Shown here in pieces: positions 50,201 through 60,706 of a stretch of 64,000 nt of DNA. The translations under genes were made by a program, and so were the position numbers. The stretch comes from CAVUBL01 sp963739795 (lineage in GTDB: Bacteria; Acidobacteriota; Thermoanaerobaculia; Multivoradales; DATKCC01). The notes beneath the pieces are model-generated. The model saw only the letters and a list, made by a program, of their open reading frames with translations. It was not told the DNA's origin and ran no database searches. Where the stretch lies: assembly GCA_963739795.1 (NCBI GenBank), contig CAVUBL010000018.1, forward strand, positions 41,382-105,381, in the 5' to 3' direction. How positions within the stretch are numbered: the first letter of the stretch is position 1; the number at the start of each line of letters is the position of its first letter.

Positions 50201-53200
50201 GACCCGGTCTACCTCCAGCGGCGCCCGGAGGACACCTGGCCCACCCGCGCCCTGGTCAACACGGTGGAGGTGGAGGCGGGCTCCCACCTGGGGCCCCTGG
50301 TGCCGGCCGAGCCCTTCGAGCTGATCGCCTATCCGGGGCCGGTCGAAACGCTTCGCCGGACCGATACGGACCAGACCGTTTTCCAGGTCCGTGGTCTGGC
50401 GGGCCTCTGGGCCGACACGATTCAGCTAGCCGCGGAGGACCACTTCGGGAACCCGGTTTCGAACGTCCCGGTGCAGTTCGCGGTCGGCGACATGGCCTCG
50501 TACGACGGCTGTACCAACGGCGAGACCGAGCCTCGCCGCAACGCCGTCGTCTTCGACCCGACGCTGAGCCCGACCGGCACGGTGCTCGCCTGTCCGAGAA
50601 CGCCGCCCATTCTGGGCGACTGCGGGGGCCCGACCTTCTCCGGCACCACCAGCGTCCACGGCACCGCGGCCGGCGTCATCCTCGGCAGCTCCTTGGTGAC
50701 GACCTACACGGTCAGCGCCTCGATCGAAGGCATCGATCCGCTCAGTTTCGAGTACCAGGCGGTGTTTGGTCAGTTCGAGCCGAGTGGAGACTGCGAGACT
50801 CTCGGGAGCTTCCGGGTCTCCGCCACCACCGCCACCGATGCCCAGGGGAACGACATCCAGGCGGAGCGCCCCGGCCAGCTCTACACGAGCCCCCTGCGCA
50901 TGACCTTCCTCTACCCGCTGCACGAGGTGGACGCGGTCCAGGAGTCCACGCCGTCCGGACCGCGCTACCGCCTGAAGGAGCGCCTGGACTTCCACTGGGT
51001 CCGGGTGCCCGGCGAGATCGAGCTTCAGGTCTCGAACGGCGGCACCGCGACGGAGCCCAGCGTCGACGCCGACCTGGTCTACAGCACGCAGCTCACCACC
51101 GGGCCGACCCCCGGCGACAACCAGCTCCAGGTGATCGCCCACGACTTCGACTTCCCCGTCTGGCGGGTGAACGAGCTCGACGGCACGATCTATCAGGAGA
51201 CCCACAAGGCGTCGGAGTTCATCGGTACCCTGTTCCAGGACCCGATCCTGGATGAGCCGGTGACCGCGGTCTGGGGCGTCCTGCCCAAGGTGCTGGGCGT
51301 CGACCCCGATCCGCCGATCCTCGGACCGACCGGCCAGACCACCACCGAGGTCCGGGTGGGCTACGAGATCGATCCCCCGGAGTACCGGGGGCTCCAGACC
51401 GAGGTCGACCTCTACGACGACGGCGAGGTGGCCGGCACCGCCTTGGGCACCACGGCCCAGGGGCTCGGCCTCGCCCGGATCCAGCGGGGCTTCGCCTTCG
51501 ACGTCGAGCACACCTACGAGCTCCAGGCGGTGCTCAACCGGGGCTCGGCGGCGGAGATCCGCTCGGACAAGTTCCGGGTGCCCCTGTTCCAGAAGATCCT
51601 GCGCAACGTCAGCCACTCGATCCAGCTCGACCGGGACGTCGACCTGCTCAACCAGCGCTCCTGCGACCTGGGCACGGATTTCACCTACACCCTGACCCAG
51701 GCGGCGGCGGTCACCCTCGAGCTGCGCAAGGTCGAGAGCCTGGAGACCGACGGCACGCCCAACCTCGGCTCGCCGGTCACCCTGATCGACGGCGAGGAGC
51801 AGGCCGAGGGCGACCACAGCCGGCTGATCGCGCCCGGAGAGCTCGCGCCCGGCGACTACGAGTTCACGCTACGGGCCGTCGCCACGGTCGACGGCCGGAT
51901 CGACGAAGAGCAGGGGAGCGCGCGGGTCGAGCTGCGAACGCGGGACTCGCTGCCCGTGGGCCACACGCTGGTCCACGGGGTCGACCTGTGGGACGGCCAC
52001 CTCTCGCTCTCCCGCGAGGACCTCTCCTACCCCGGGCGTGGGCCGGCCCTCTCGTTCCAGCGCACCTATTCGTCCAACGCCGGCTCGGAGCCCGGGCCCC
52101 TCGGCCCGGGGTGGAGCCACAATTACGAGTCGCGGGTGGTCGTGACCCCGTGCGGCGACGTGATCGTGATCGGCGGCGAGGGCTCGGGAATGCGCTTCGT
52201 CGACGACGGCCAGGGCGGCCTCAAGCCCCTCAAGGGCTACCACGGCACGCTGATCGCCAACCAGGAGACCCTGGGCTTCGACTTCTACGCCAAGGGCGGC
52301 ACCCTGTACCGCTACGGCCTGGCCCACGGCCGCGAGTTCTACCTCCAGTCGATCACCGATCCCAACGGCAACTCGACCGTTCTCGACTACGAGACCGGCC
52401 TCGACGGGGCGCCGCGCCTGGCCGCCGTGGTGGATCCGGCGGGGCGCACCCTCACCTTCCACTACGAGACCAAGCAGTTCGCCCTCTGGGGCGGCGAGGT
52501 CCTGGTGAAGGTCGACGGGCCGGACGGCTCGGGCCAGTCGGTCTCGTTCACCTACGACGCCTTCGGCAACCTGGCCCGCGCCGAGCGCGAAGACGGCATC
52601 CGCGCCGAGAGCTACACCTACGCCACGGACCCCGGAGACTATGTCCTCGACCGCAACGTGCTGCTCTCGGCGACCGACGAGATCGACGGCGGGCAGGTGA
52701 CCTACACCTACCAGAGGGCGGCGATCCGGGCCACCGCGGACGTGGTCGTGCCGAGCGTCTTCTACACCGGGGTCACCCTCCAGGAGGGCAGCCACACGAG
52801 CTTCGAGTACGACCTGGACGGCCTCGACAGCCGCGCGCCGCCCGAGCTCGTCACGCGGGTGACCGACGGGCGGGGGAAGGTCACGACCTACGCCCTCAAC
52901 CAGTACGGCAGCCCGCTGCGGATCAGCGACGCGCTGGGGCACGAGACCGCCATGACCTGGTCGGCCGAGGACGTGGTGCCGACGTCGAAGACCGACGCCA
53001 ACGGGGTGACCACCACCTACGAGTACGACGCCGACGCCAACGTCACCGGCGAGTCGGTCACCATCGACGGGCCGGACAACAACCCGGTCACCTACACCCG
53101 GAGCTACAGCTACGACCCCGCCGCCTCCTTCGATCCGCCCTACATCAAGGACCGCCGGGCGAGCCAGACCGACCGCACCGGCGCCACCACGACCTTCTCG

Positions 53201-56200
53201 TACGACGCCCACGGCAACCTCCTCGAACAGGCCATCGAGGTCACCGATGCCGACGCCGCGACGACCACCCTCACCACCGGCCACACCTACACCGCCCGCG
53301 GCGACCTGGCCTCGACCACCGACCCGCGGGGCAAGACCACGCGCTTCACCTACGACGCCTACGGCAACCTGGCCTCGGCCACCGATTCGGAAGGGGGCAA
53401 GACGGTGGCGGCCTACGACGTGCGGAGCCTGCCGATCCGCCAGGTGGACCCGCGCGGCGGCGTGACCGTGCTCGAGTACGACACCCTCGGGCGCCCGGTG
53501 CGCCGGGTGCTGCCCAAGGCCCAGGGCGAGGCCGAGGCGCCGGAGGAGACCTGGGCCTACGACGATCCGGCGGACACCGTGACCCGGACCGACGCCGCCG
53601 GCCGGGCGACGATCACCACCAAGGACCTCCAGGGCCGGGTGGTCCAGGTCGTCAACCCCGCCGGCGGGAGCAAGCTCTACGAGTACGACGCGGAGGGCAA
53701 CAAGACGCTCGAGAGCTCCTGGTTCGACGACCAGACGGCGCGCCACGACACGACCTTCACCTACGACGCCGCCGGGCGCCTCGCCGAGCGGAGCGAGCCC
53801 CTGGGCCGGACCACAGACTACGTCTACGACCCGGCGGGCAACCTGGTCCGCGAGACCTTCTCGGACGCCTCCGACGGGTCGTTCGTGCCGCGCGTCACCG
53901 AGTACGAGTACGACGGGCTCAACCGACGGATCACAACCCGCCGCCTGACGGCCACCGATCCGGTGGTGACCCGCATGGGCTACGACGGCGAAGGGCGCCT
54001 GGTGCGGGTCGAGGACCCCCTGGGCCGGGTGACCACCACCGACTACGACGAGCTGGGTCGGGCGATCCGGGTCCAGGCGCCCGAGGGCCAGGAGACGGTC
54101 ACCCTCTACGACGGCGCCGGCAACCGGACCGAAGAGCGACGGCTCAACGAAGTGGACGGCCAGGAGGCCGACCAGGTCCGCCGCTTCGTCTACGACGGCG
54201 TCGGCCGGGTGGTGCAGAAGATCGACGCCCTGGGCCACGGGACGCTCTTCGAGTACGACCTCTCCGGCAACCTGACCCGCCGGATCGACCGGCGCCTGGA
54301 CGTGGTCGCCTACACCTACGACGCGCGCAACCGCCGAATCGCCACCACGGTCTACCTGACGCGGGTGACGAGCCCCCAGCGCCAGGTGACGACCCGCTAC
54401 GCCTACGACGCGGTGGGCCACCGGGTGGAGGAGGACTGGCCGAACGGCGACGTGGTGACCCACGCCTACGACGCCCTCGACCGCAAGATCCGGAGCGAGG
54501 ACTCCCTGGGCCTGCTCGAAGCCGCCACCTACGACGCCCGGGGCAACGTCCTGACCGCGACTGACGCCGAGGGCCGGGTGACGACCACCACCTACGACGC
54601 CCTGGACCGGGCGACGCGGATCGCGATGCCGGCGGACCGGGTGATCGAGCGCACCTGGGACGTGGCGGGCGACCGCCTGAGCGAGAAGGACCCGCGGGGC
54701 CATACGACGACCTTCGCCTACGACCGGCTGAACCGGCTCGTGCGGGCGACCGACCCGGCGCCCATCGGCACGACCCGGGAGACGGCCTACGACGCGGCGG
54801 GCAACAAGATCGCCGAGACCGACCGGCGGGGCCAGACGACGAGCTTCGAGTACGACGGCCTGAACCGGTTGGTGCGGAGGGTCTCGCCGGCGCCGCTCTC
54901 CTACGAGACGACCTACACCTACGACCGGGTGGGCAACAAGCTGTCGATGACCGATCCGCGGGGGATCGTGACCGAGACCCGCTACGACCTCGAGAACCGC
55001 CCGGTGGAGATGCATCGGGCGGGTCAGACGATCCAGGAGGTCGAGTACGACGCCGAGGGCAACAAGCGCTTCGTGACTGACGCCGACGGCCACGTGACCG
55101 GCTACGAGTACGACGAGCGCAACCTCGTGGTGGCCGAGAACCGGCCGCTGGCGGCGATCACCGCGACGACCTACGACGACATGGGCGACCCGGTAACGGT
55201 GCGCGGCCCCGAAGGCCGGGTGACGAGCTACGTCTACGACGGGCGCCGGCGGCGGACCTCGGAGACGAACTTCGCCGGCGAGACGACGAGCTACGCCTAC
55301 GACGGGGTGGGCAACCGGACCGAGCTCCACCGGCCCGAAGGCAACACCTGGCTTTACCGCTACGACGATGCGAATCGGCTGGCGGAGGTGGAGGCGCCGG
55401 ACGGCGGGGTCACGGCGTACACCTACGACGGCAACGGCAACCGCCTGAGCCAGACCGATACCGAAGGGCACACGACGAGCTACGAGTACGACGAGCTCGA
55501 CCGGCTGACGGCGACGGTCTACCCGGCGGTGGGCACGGCGGCGGCCGCCCGGGAGACCTACGCCTACGACGGCAACGGCAACCGGACGAAGCTCACGGAC
55601 CCCAAGGGCCAGACGATCGACAGCACCTACGACGCCCTGGACCGGGAAACGCTCAAGACCTACTCGCTACCGGCCGACCCGACCGGCGACGACCTGGCGT
55701 CGGTCGCCACCGAGTACGACCCGAACGGCAATCCCACCCAGGAGACCGAGACCTACACCGGGGCGACGGGGACCCGGGTGACGGCGAAGACCTACGACGC
55801 CTTCGACCGCCTCGAGACGGTGACCGACCCGAACGGCGAGCAGCTCACCTACGCCTACGACCCGGCGGGCAACCGGACGCGGCTGACCGACCCGGACGGC
55901 AAGGTGACGCGCTACACCTTCGACGAGCTGAACCGGACGACGGCGGTCACCAGCGCGGCGGGAGTGACCGAGTACGCGTACTACCGGGACAGCCGGCTGC
56001 GGAAGGTGAGCTACCCCAACGGCTCGGCGGAGACGACGACCTACGACGCGGCGGGCCGGGTGGCGACCATCGCCAACGCCCAGGGAGCGACGGTTGTCTC
56101 GAGCTACGCCTACGAGTACGACGGCAACGGCAACCGCACCCGGCAGACGGAGACCAACGGCGCGACCGCCGAGGAGACGACCTACGGCTACGACAGCCTC

Positions 56201-58064
56201 GACCGGCTGCTGGAAGTCGACTATCCGGACCGGATGGTGGCCTACACCTACGATCGGGTGGGCAATCGCCTGACCGAGCAGGGGACCTCGACCGCGGATG
56301 GCACGGCGCTGGTCGACAAGCTCTACGCCTACGACGCCCGCAACCGCCTGACCAGCCTGACCGACCGGCTCGACGCCTCCGGGTCGGTCGCCTACGGCTA
56401 CGACGCCAACGGCAACCAGACGACCCGCACGACGGCGGCCGGACACGACTGTCTTCCGCTACGACGCTCTGGACCGGATGGTGGAGGCCCGCAAGGACGG
56501 CAGCCTCGTCGGCACCTACCTCTACGACTACCAGGGCCTGCGGGTGGCCAAGCGCTCGGGCACGGGCGAGACCGTGCGCTACGTCTACGACGACCACTCG
56601 GTGCTCCTCCAGACGGACCTCTCGGGGACCACGATCACCAAGTACGACTACGGCTCCGACCGGCTTCTGTCCCTGGACAACGCCACCTCGGGCCGCCAGT
56701 ACTACCTCTTCGACGCCCTGGGCTCGGTGGTGGACCTCACCGACGCCACCGGCGCCATCCAGGCCCGCTACCAGTACGACGCCTGGGGCAACTACCGCGC
56801 CACGGCCGGCACGAGCCCCAACCCCTTCGGCTTCACCGGCCACGAGCGCGACCCCGAGACCGGCCTCTACTACGCCAAGGCCCGCTACTACGACCCCGAG
56901 CTCGGCCTCTTCCTCACCGAGGACCCCGTAGAAGGCCGCCCCGACACCCCGCCGAGCCTGCATCGGTACCTCTACGCCTATCAGAACCCGACGGTGTACA
57001 CCGACCCGACAGGCCTGCTCAGCTTCAAGGAGTGGGTCGGTGTGCTGGTGGAGACGGCCAAGGGGACGGCGGAGGACACGGGCAAGGTCGCAGTCAAGGC
57101 CGCAAAGGTGGCGGCCGTCGGGGTCGCGACTGTGGCCGTTGTGGGAGCAGTCGCCGCGGCCAGTCCCATCGTGGCCACAGCCGCCGTGGCGGGGGCGGTC
57201 GTCTACGGCGTGGGGAGGGCGGCGTCGAACCGCCTAGGGGAGGGTCAGAACGTCGTGCAAGCGGTCGGTGGCGGGACGGCAGACGCCCTCGGCGTCTCCG
57301 CCGCGTACGAGGCAGCGACCGACCACGACATCGCCACCGGCGAGAAGCTCAACCTGACACGCGATCAGAGGCTCGATCGACTCGGCACCGTCGTCGGAAT
57401 CGCGGCGACCGCAGGCTTGGCGAAGCCCGCCTACCGCGTCGGTGGAGCAGGGGCACGAGCGGCCGGTGAGGTCACCGGTGAGATCGGTGCCCGTGTGGCA
57501 CGGGTCAAGTCGGTGCTCACGGTCGAAGCCGCGGAAGGTGGGGCCACCGTCGAAGCGGCTGAGGTCGTGAGGAGTGTAGAGCCTCGTCCAGCCGGAGGAC
57601 GCCCGTACTACGACTCCTCTGTTGGTCGCTATCGCGACCCGGTGAGTGGTAGGTTTGTCAAGGCGAGCGAGGTGGTGGAGTCGACGGAGGGAGCTGGCTC
57701 CGTCCCAAGGGGGACAGCGGCCGGTACAGAAGGTGGAGCACGGATTGCGCGGATCACGCCTGGATCACTGCCAGCCACTGAGGAAGCATCGCTACTTCGG
57801 ACCCTCGAACATATCGACGCGGGGACCACTCCAAGCGGCGCGCTTGCGAATAAGTGGGGCAGTCAATTCAAGAACTGGGCTGGAGATCTGCCTGGTGCAA
57901 AGGGACCGGCTTCGCAATACTTGGAGTACCGAGTGGCGCCTCCGACAGGAACGGCTGGCGCGGGACAGTTGCGCGTCGTGGTCGACGGAGAGACTGGCGA
58001 GATGTATTTCACGTGGACCCACTATGGGGATACGGGCGCGCCAGCGTTCGTTAAGATCCGGTGA
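47254..58064 (+). CDS. RHS/YD-repeat polymorphic toxin with C-terminal barnase-like RNase; frame broken twice
   Basis: ATG 47254 has GGAGGAG 10 nt upstream; an earlier ATG (47215) overlaps the giant gene's stop by 4 nt. Read with one base skipped near 49906 and one at 56447 it gives about 3,602 residues. Order: signal peptide; Pro-rich and helical N-terminus; transglutaminase-like domain (nt ~48050-48530) lacking its catalytic residues; beta-rich part with a Big-1-like Ig domain (GTVGE...PVTFSVWSGGG, nt ~49960-50200); RHS core of many YD repeats (YDxxGN, nt ~52350-56850) ending in RYYDPELGLFLTEDP; Ala-rich hydrophobic pre-toxin region (nt ~57080-57220); RNase tip. RHS shells hold their toxin for contact-dependent killing. 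Frame segments: 47254-49905, 49907-56446 and 56448-58064. Confidence 0.85.
49906..49906 (+). other. +1 frameshift site 1 in the RHS gene
   Basis: Before this point the frame reads ...LDFLADALAA; afterwards EANQDPLAGVEVV continues one base later. The extra base lies in GCGCCCGTACTCCCCCGAGG, either in CCC (49906-49908) or CCCCC (49914-49918). Confidence 0.75.
56447..56447 (+). other. +1 frameshift site 2 in the RHS gene
   Basis: The YD-repeat frame ...NQTTRTTAAGH resumes as TVFRYDALDRMVEA when one base is skipped in GGACACGACTGTC. Confidence 0.85.
57760..58064 (+). other. Barnase-like RNase toxin domain at the RHS C-terminus
   Basis: The last ~100 residues contain a Glu in QYLEYRV, an Arg in QLRVVVDG and a His in WTHYGDTG, then AFVKIR at the very end. 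The order and spacing match the barnase catalytic Glu-Arg-His and its closing HYxxFxKIR. The following gene encodes a barstar-like protein, which supports the call. The base composition here is lower in GC than in the RHS core. Confidence 0.8.
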
Positions 58065-58480
58065 CGAGCATGGAGCTGAAACCAGGCCTTCTCCGAACTG
58101 CAGCGCTCGATGTGGAAGCAACTCGACGCGAAGCGGAAAAGGAGGGCTACAGCACCTTCGTTCTTCCATCCGAGGGAATCGTCGACCGGGCTTCATTTTT
58201 TGAAGCCATTCGTGCGACGTTCCCTCTCGACCCACCCCTTGTCGGCACTCGAAGCTGGGACGCGATGTCGGACTCGCTGTGGGAAGGCCTCTACACGCAC
58301 GCTGGTCGAAGAATCGCAATTCTGTGGCCCAACGCGCGGGCCATGTCCACCTCAGTCCCGGCTGACTTCGAAACTGCGCTGAGCGTGTTGGCAGATGTCG
58401 CGAGTTCACTGGCGGATCCTCGGGCAACGCGCGACAACCCCAAAGAGGTTGCTCTACTCGTCGTCAGCCAGCGGTCTTAG
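58061..58480 (+). CDS. Barstar-like immunity protein
   Basis: 139 residues from GTG 58061, which overlaps the toxin stop (GTGA); an ATG three codons later is possible. The middle part 'SFFEAIRATFPLDPPLVGTR' followed by SWDAMSDSLWEGL matches the barstar fold around its helix-loop that plugs barnase-type RNases (FF...FPLDPP...SWDALxDSLW). No signal peptide, so it protects the cytoplasm. The 3' end overlaps the convergent DUF3644 gene by 4 nt. GC content and codon use differ from the upstream giant genes, as is usual for exchanged toxin-immunity cassettes. Confidence 0.85.
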   Translation: MTSMELKPGLLRTAALDVEATRREAEKEGYSTFVLPSEGIVDRASFFEAIRATFPLDPPLVGTRSWDAMSDSLWEGLYTHAGRRIAILWPNARAMSTSVPADFETALSVLADVASSLADPRATRDNPKEVALLVVSQRS

Positions 58481-59544
58481 CCATGTCGGCGCGGCTTGTG
58501 CTGCTGCCATACAGCCTGCATGTCCACGTCCTTCAGGGCCTTCTTCAGGGCGTCGAGAGCGTTGGGGCTGTATCTCTTGAACATGGCCGAGCCGACGCGG
58601 ATCTCTTTGAAGAACTCTTCGGAGTCCTGGAGTTTCAGATGTCGGACCAGCGCCAGTGTCCGGGGCTGGGTCAGCTCGAGCTTTTCGGCCAGCTTCTTGA
58701 GGCCAAGGGAGTAGTAATCAAGCTCGTTGACCCGCTTGACGGCGACGACCGTGGCCCCAGGAGTCCCTTCGGGAACCAGGTGGACAGCCTCGCCCTCGCG
58801 CTTGGTCAACCTGATCGAGAGGGAGAGAGCCGTCCCGTGGGTATCGATCTGGAGGCTGGCCACGCCAGGGAACAGGTCCTGCCACTTCACGCCACGCTGG
58901 ATCTTGCGGATCACCCCCCCAAGCTCCCGCTCGGAGGGCTGTGTGCGAGTCCCTCGTAGCGAGGCTTCGATGATGGCGAGCGGTCGGAGCTTGGAACGGG
59001 CTTCGAGTCTCCTCCTGGACCCCGGCGCTACGAGCTCCTTGATCTCCCGGAACTGCTGGTCGATCATGACGGGCAGGTCGCGCGGGGGGCGAGTGGAGAC
59101 CGGTAACACTCGCTCAGGCAGATGGTCCGAGAGCTTCTCGGAGAAGGCCGAACTGAGAATCTCCCCGAGCAGCGTGACGCCAGCCTGGGTGAAGGTGTAG
59201 AACTCGTCCTCCGAGACGTCGACCAGGTAGTGCTGGGCAGCGTCCCGCAGGCTGTTGATCACCTGCGGGGTGATCGCCTGCTCCTCGGTCAAGCAGGCCA
59301 CCTGCGCGTCCGTCATGCACTTGCGGACGCAGGCGTCAAAGCCGATGGTCTCCTTCGATTGCGGCTTCCGGATCTTCCCGCCACGGTGCACGATGACCGC
59401 CTTGAGGAGCAGCTCGAAAGCACGATCGAGGAGGATGAGTACCGCCTCGGTCCGCCCCATGCTCCAGGGGCGGTTGAATAGCTCGATCGAGAGGGTCAGC
59501 GACTCGATCGCCTTCTGGCGGAGTACTTTGGCTTCTCTCTTCAA
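58477..59544 (-). CDS. DUF3644-domain protein
   Basis: 355 residues, starting at TTG 59544. Upstream codons in frame give no ATG, and the family N-terminus (KAIESLTLSIELFNRPWSMGRTEAVLILLD) begins just inside, stated here only by its core LFNRPWSMGRTEAVLILL. The first ~200 residues are the helical DUF3644 region. The C-terminal 100 residues (~260-345) end in a basic winged-helix-like part (QPRTLALVRHLKL). The function of DUF3644 is unknown; it is found in accessory and defence-like gene sets. Tail-to-tail 4-nt overlap with barstar. Its composition is lower in GC than the chromosomal genes. Confidence 0.8.
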   Translation of the reverse strand: MKREAKVLRQKAIESLTLSIELFNRPWSMGRTEAVLILLDRAFELLLKAVIVHRGGKIRKPQSKETIGFDACVRKCMTDAQVACLTEEQAITPQVINSLRDAAQHYLVDVSEDEFYTFTQAGVTLLGEILSSAFSEKLSDHLPERVLPVSTRPPRDLPVMIDQQFREIKELVAPGSRRRLEARSKLRPLAIIEASLRGTRTQPSERELGGVIRKIQRGVKWQDLFPGVASLQIDTHGTALSLSIRLTKREGEAVHLVPEGTPGATVVAVKRVNELDYYSLGLKKLAEKLELTQPRTLALVRHLKLQDSEEFFKEIRVGSAMFKRYSPNALDALKKALKDVDMQAVWQQHKPRRHG

Positions 59545-59691
59545 GGCTCTGTGCTCGCTTGATTGACCGCGTTGGCAGGGCCATCAACGAGCGGCCGCGG
59601 TTGCGTCGGGGCACTCTGTGGCCGGCGGCACCTCTCATCGGCCGTGGGCCGCCGGTCTGCCAGCCTTTTCCCGCGGGAGCGGGAGCCCGTT

Positions 59692-59796
59692 TCAGGGAAG
59701 GTACGCCAGACTGAGGTCCCCGGCTGGCAGCTTGCCGTCTTTGCGAGAAGGGACCCGAGTCACCCAGGCGCCGAGCTTGGTGCCTACGGGGATCAC
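59692..59796 (-). CDS. Possible 34-residue ORF downstream of the XRE repressor
   Basis: GTG 59796 overlaps the repressor stop. The peptide VIPVGTKLGAWVTRVPS...DGKLPAGDLSLAYLP has a balanced composition. The preceding AAAGGAGGTGATCC is a full 14-nt complement to the 16S rRNA 3' end, but lies too close to the GTG for normal spacing. No family recognised. The 248-nt gap 59545-59792 contains nothing else that I can support. Confidence 0.25.
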   Translation of the reverse strand: MIPVGTKLGAWVTRVPSRKDGKLPAGDLSLAYLP

Positions 59797-60158
59797 CTCC
59801 TTTCCGGGGCGCTGAGCCCCTCGACCTTACGCTTGAAGAGGAAGGCGTCGAGGAAGCTCTTGACCATGGCCTTGTCGGAGTCGGGGAGCCGCTCGACCTC
59901 CTGAAACTGCCGGAGCAGGTCGCGGTCCTCGAAGCGGGCCTTGGCGGCCTCGTCGCTGGTGCCCTCGATCAGATAGTCGGTCGAGACACCGAGAGCGTCG
60001 GCCAAGCGGCGCACGGCGTCGGCCGAGGGCTGAGACTCTCCGCGCTCGTAGCGGCCGATGTGATTCTGGTGGACGCCGACGGCCTCGGCGAGCTGGGCCT
60101 GGGAGAGGTCCCGCTGCTTGCGGAGCTGCTTGAGTCTGTCGGCGAATCCCTGGCTCAC
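59793..60158 (-). CDS. XRE-family helix-turn-helix repressor
   Basis: 121 residues from GTG 60158 (GGAGGA 7 nt upstream); a GTG 21 nt earlier is possible. Residues ~1-60 form the Cro/CI-type HTH (LRKQRDLSQAQLAEAVGVHQ with recognition helix NHIGRYERGES). The C-terminal helical tail (~75-121) would serve dimerisation. It is transcribed away from the SymE/primase genes across a control region with matching inverted repeats, the layout of a phage-type lysogeny switch. A half-site of the same operator (CCACCA, 60169-60174) lies at its ribosome-binding site, suggesting autorepression. Confidence 0.9.
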   Translation of the reverse strand: MSQGFADRLKQLRKQRDLSQAQLAEAVGVHQNHIGRYERGESQPSADAVRRLADALGVSTDYLIEGTSDEAAKARFEDRDLLRQFQEVERLPDSDKAMVKSFLDAFLFKRKVEGLSAPERR

Positions 60159-60196
60159 GGTCGGTCCTCCACCATCCACGTCGCTCAGTCCTCACC

Positions 60197-60225
60197 AACA
60201 TAGCGTCCCTGGGGTCTTCTGTCGA
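60197..60225 (-). promoter_or_regulatory. Promoter of the XRE repressor
   Basis: On the minus strand TCGACA (60225-60220), a 17-nt spacer, and TATGTT (60202-60197); the start codon follows about 40 nt downstream. Confidence 0.6.
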
Positions 60226-60242
60226 GCGTTTACGAGCGCCGA

Positions 60243-60259
60243 TGGTGGATTTCCTACCA
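60243..60259. promoter_or_regulatory. Operator O1 (XRE repressor site)
   Basis: TGGTGGATTTCCTACCA, an imperfect 17-nt palindrome lying between the two divergent promoters. It shares the TGGTRGA-N3-TCCWCCA pattern with O2. Confidence 0.65.
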
Positions 60260-60266
60260 AGAAGGC

Positions 60267-60296
60267 TTGCATTGACGGCATCACTCGTGGTAGATT
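60267..60296 (+). promoter_or_regulatory. Promoter of the SymE/primase operon
   Basis: TTGCAT (60267-60272), an 18-nt spacer, and TAGATT (60291-60296). The -10 lies inside operator O2, so a bound repressor would block RNA polymerase. Confidence 0.55.
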
Positions 60297-60304
60297 CTCC
60301 ACCA
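60288..60304. promoter_or_regulatory. Operator O2 (XRE repressor site) over the SymE promoter -10
   Basis: TGGTAGATTCTCCACCA, centred 45 bp from O1. A further TGGTGGAT half-site follows at 60309-60316, forming CCACCA-TGGA-TGGTGG with the end of O2. Confidence 0.7.
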
Positions 60305-60430
60305 TGGATGGTGGATCACAGGTTTCGGCTTTTGGCGGAGGCTTTCCGCCGCCGCCCGGGCCTCGCTGCGCGACCGGCGGGGTGCGGTGACCCCCTCCGG
60401 AAGAACGGAAACGGGAAGGAGGATCTTGCG

Positions 60431-60706
60431 ATGAGTGACCAGAAGCTGATGATCGAGACGCAGCCGGCGCCCGGCGGTACACCGCCGGCGCCGCGGCTGG
60501 AGCTGGCCGGGTACTGGCTGGAGGACGCGGGCTTCCCGGTGGGCGCCCGGGTCGAGGTGGAGGTGGTGGAGCCGGGGCGGCTGGTGATGACGCGGCAGGA
60601 CCTCGAAGGCCCGCTGCCGAACCTGCTGCCGCTGGTGTGGGTGCCGGTGGACCGACTCGCCTCGATCGAGGAGGCGCGGGCGGCGGCGGGGGCCAGCCGT
60701 GGCTGA
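60431..60706 (+). CDS. SymE-like protein 1 (SpoVT/AbrB-type fold)
   Basis: 91 residues with a good AAGGAGG site. The core LELAGYWLEDAGFPVGARVE is followed by VEPGRLVMTRQ: the SymE signature of a short helix, 'W..AGF..G..V.V', and a closing 'GRLVITR' strand. SymE of E. coli is an SOS-induced, nucleoid- and RNA-affecting toxin in a swapped-hairpin AbrB fold. It is first of three related genes joined by 8-nt overlaps and controlled by the divergent XRE repressor. The ~30-residue C-terminal extension lacks homology. Confidence 0.75.
   Translation: MSDQKLMIETQPAPGGTPPAPRLELAGYWLEDAGFPVGARVEVEVVEPGRLVMTRQDLEGPLPNLLPLVWVPVDRLASIEEARAAAGASRG

Noticed and set aside
52350..56900. Regular short repeats in the RHS core that might suggest a CRISPR or VNTR array.
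   Set aside because: The units are degenerate codons of the YD motif in a continuous frame and have no spacers.
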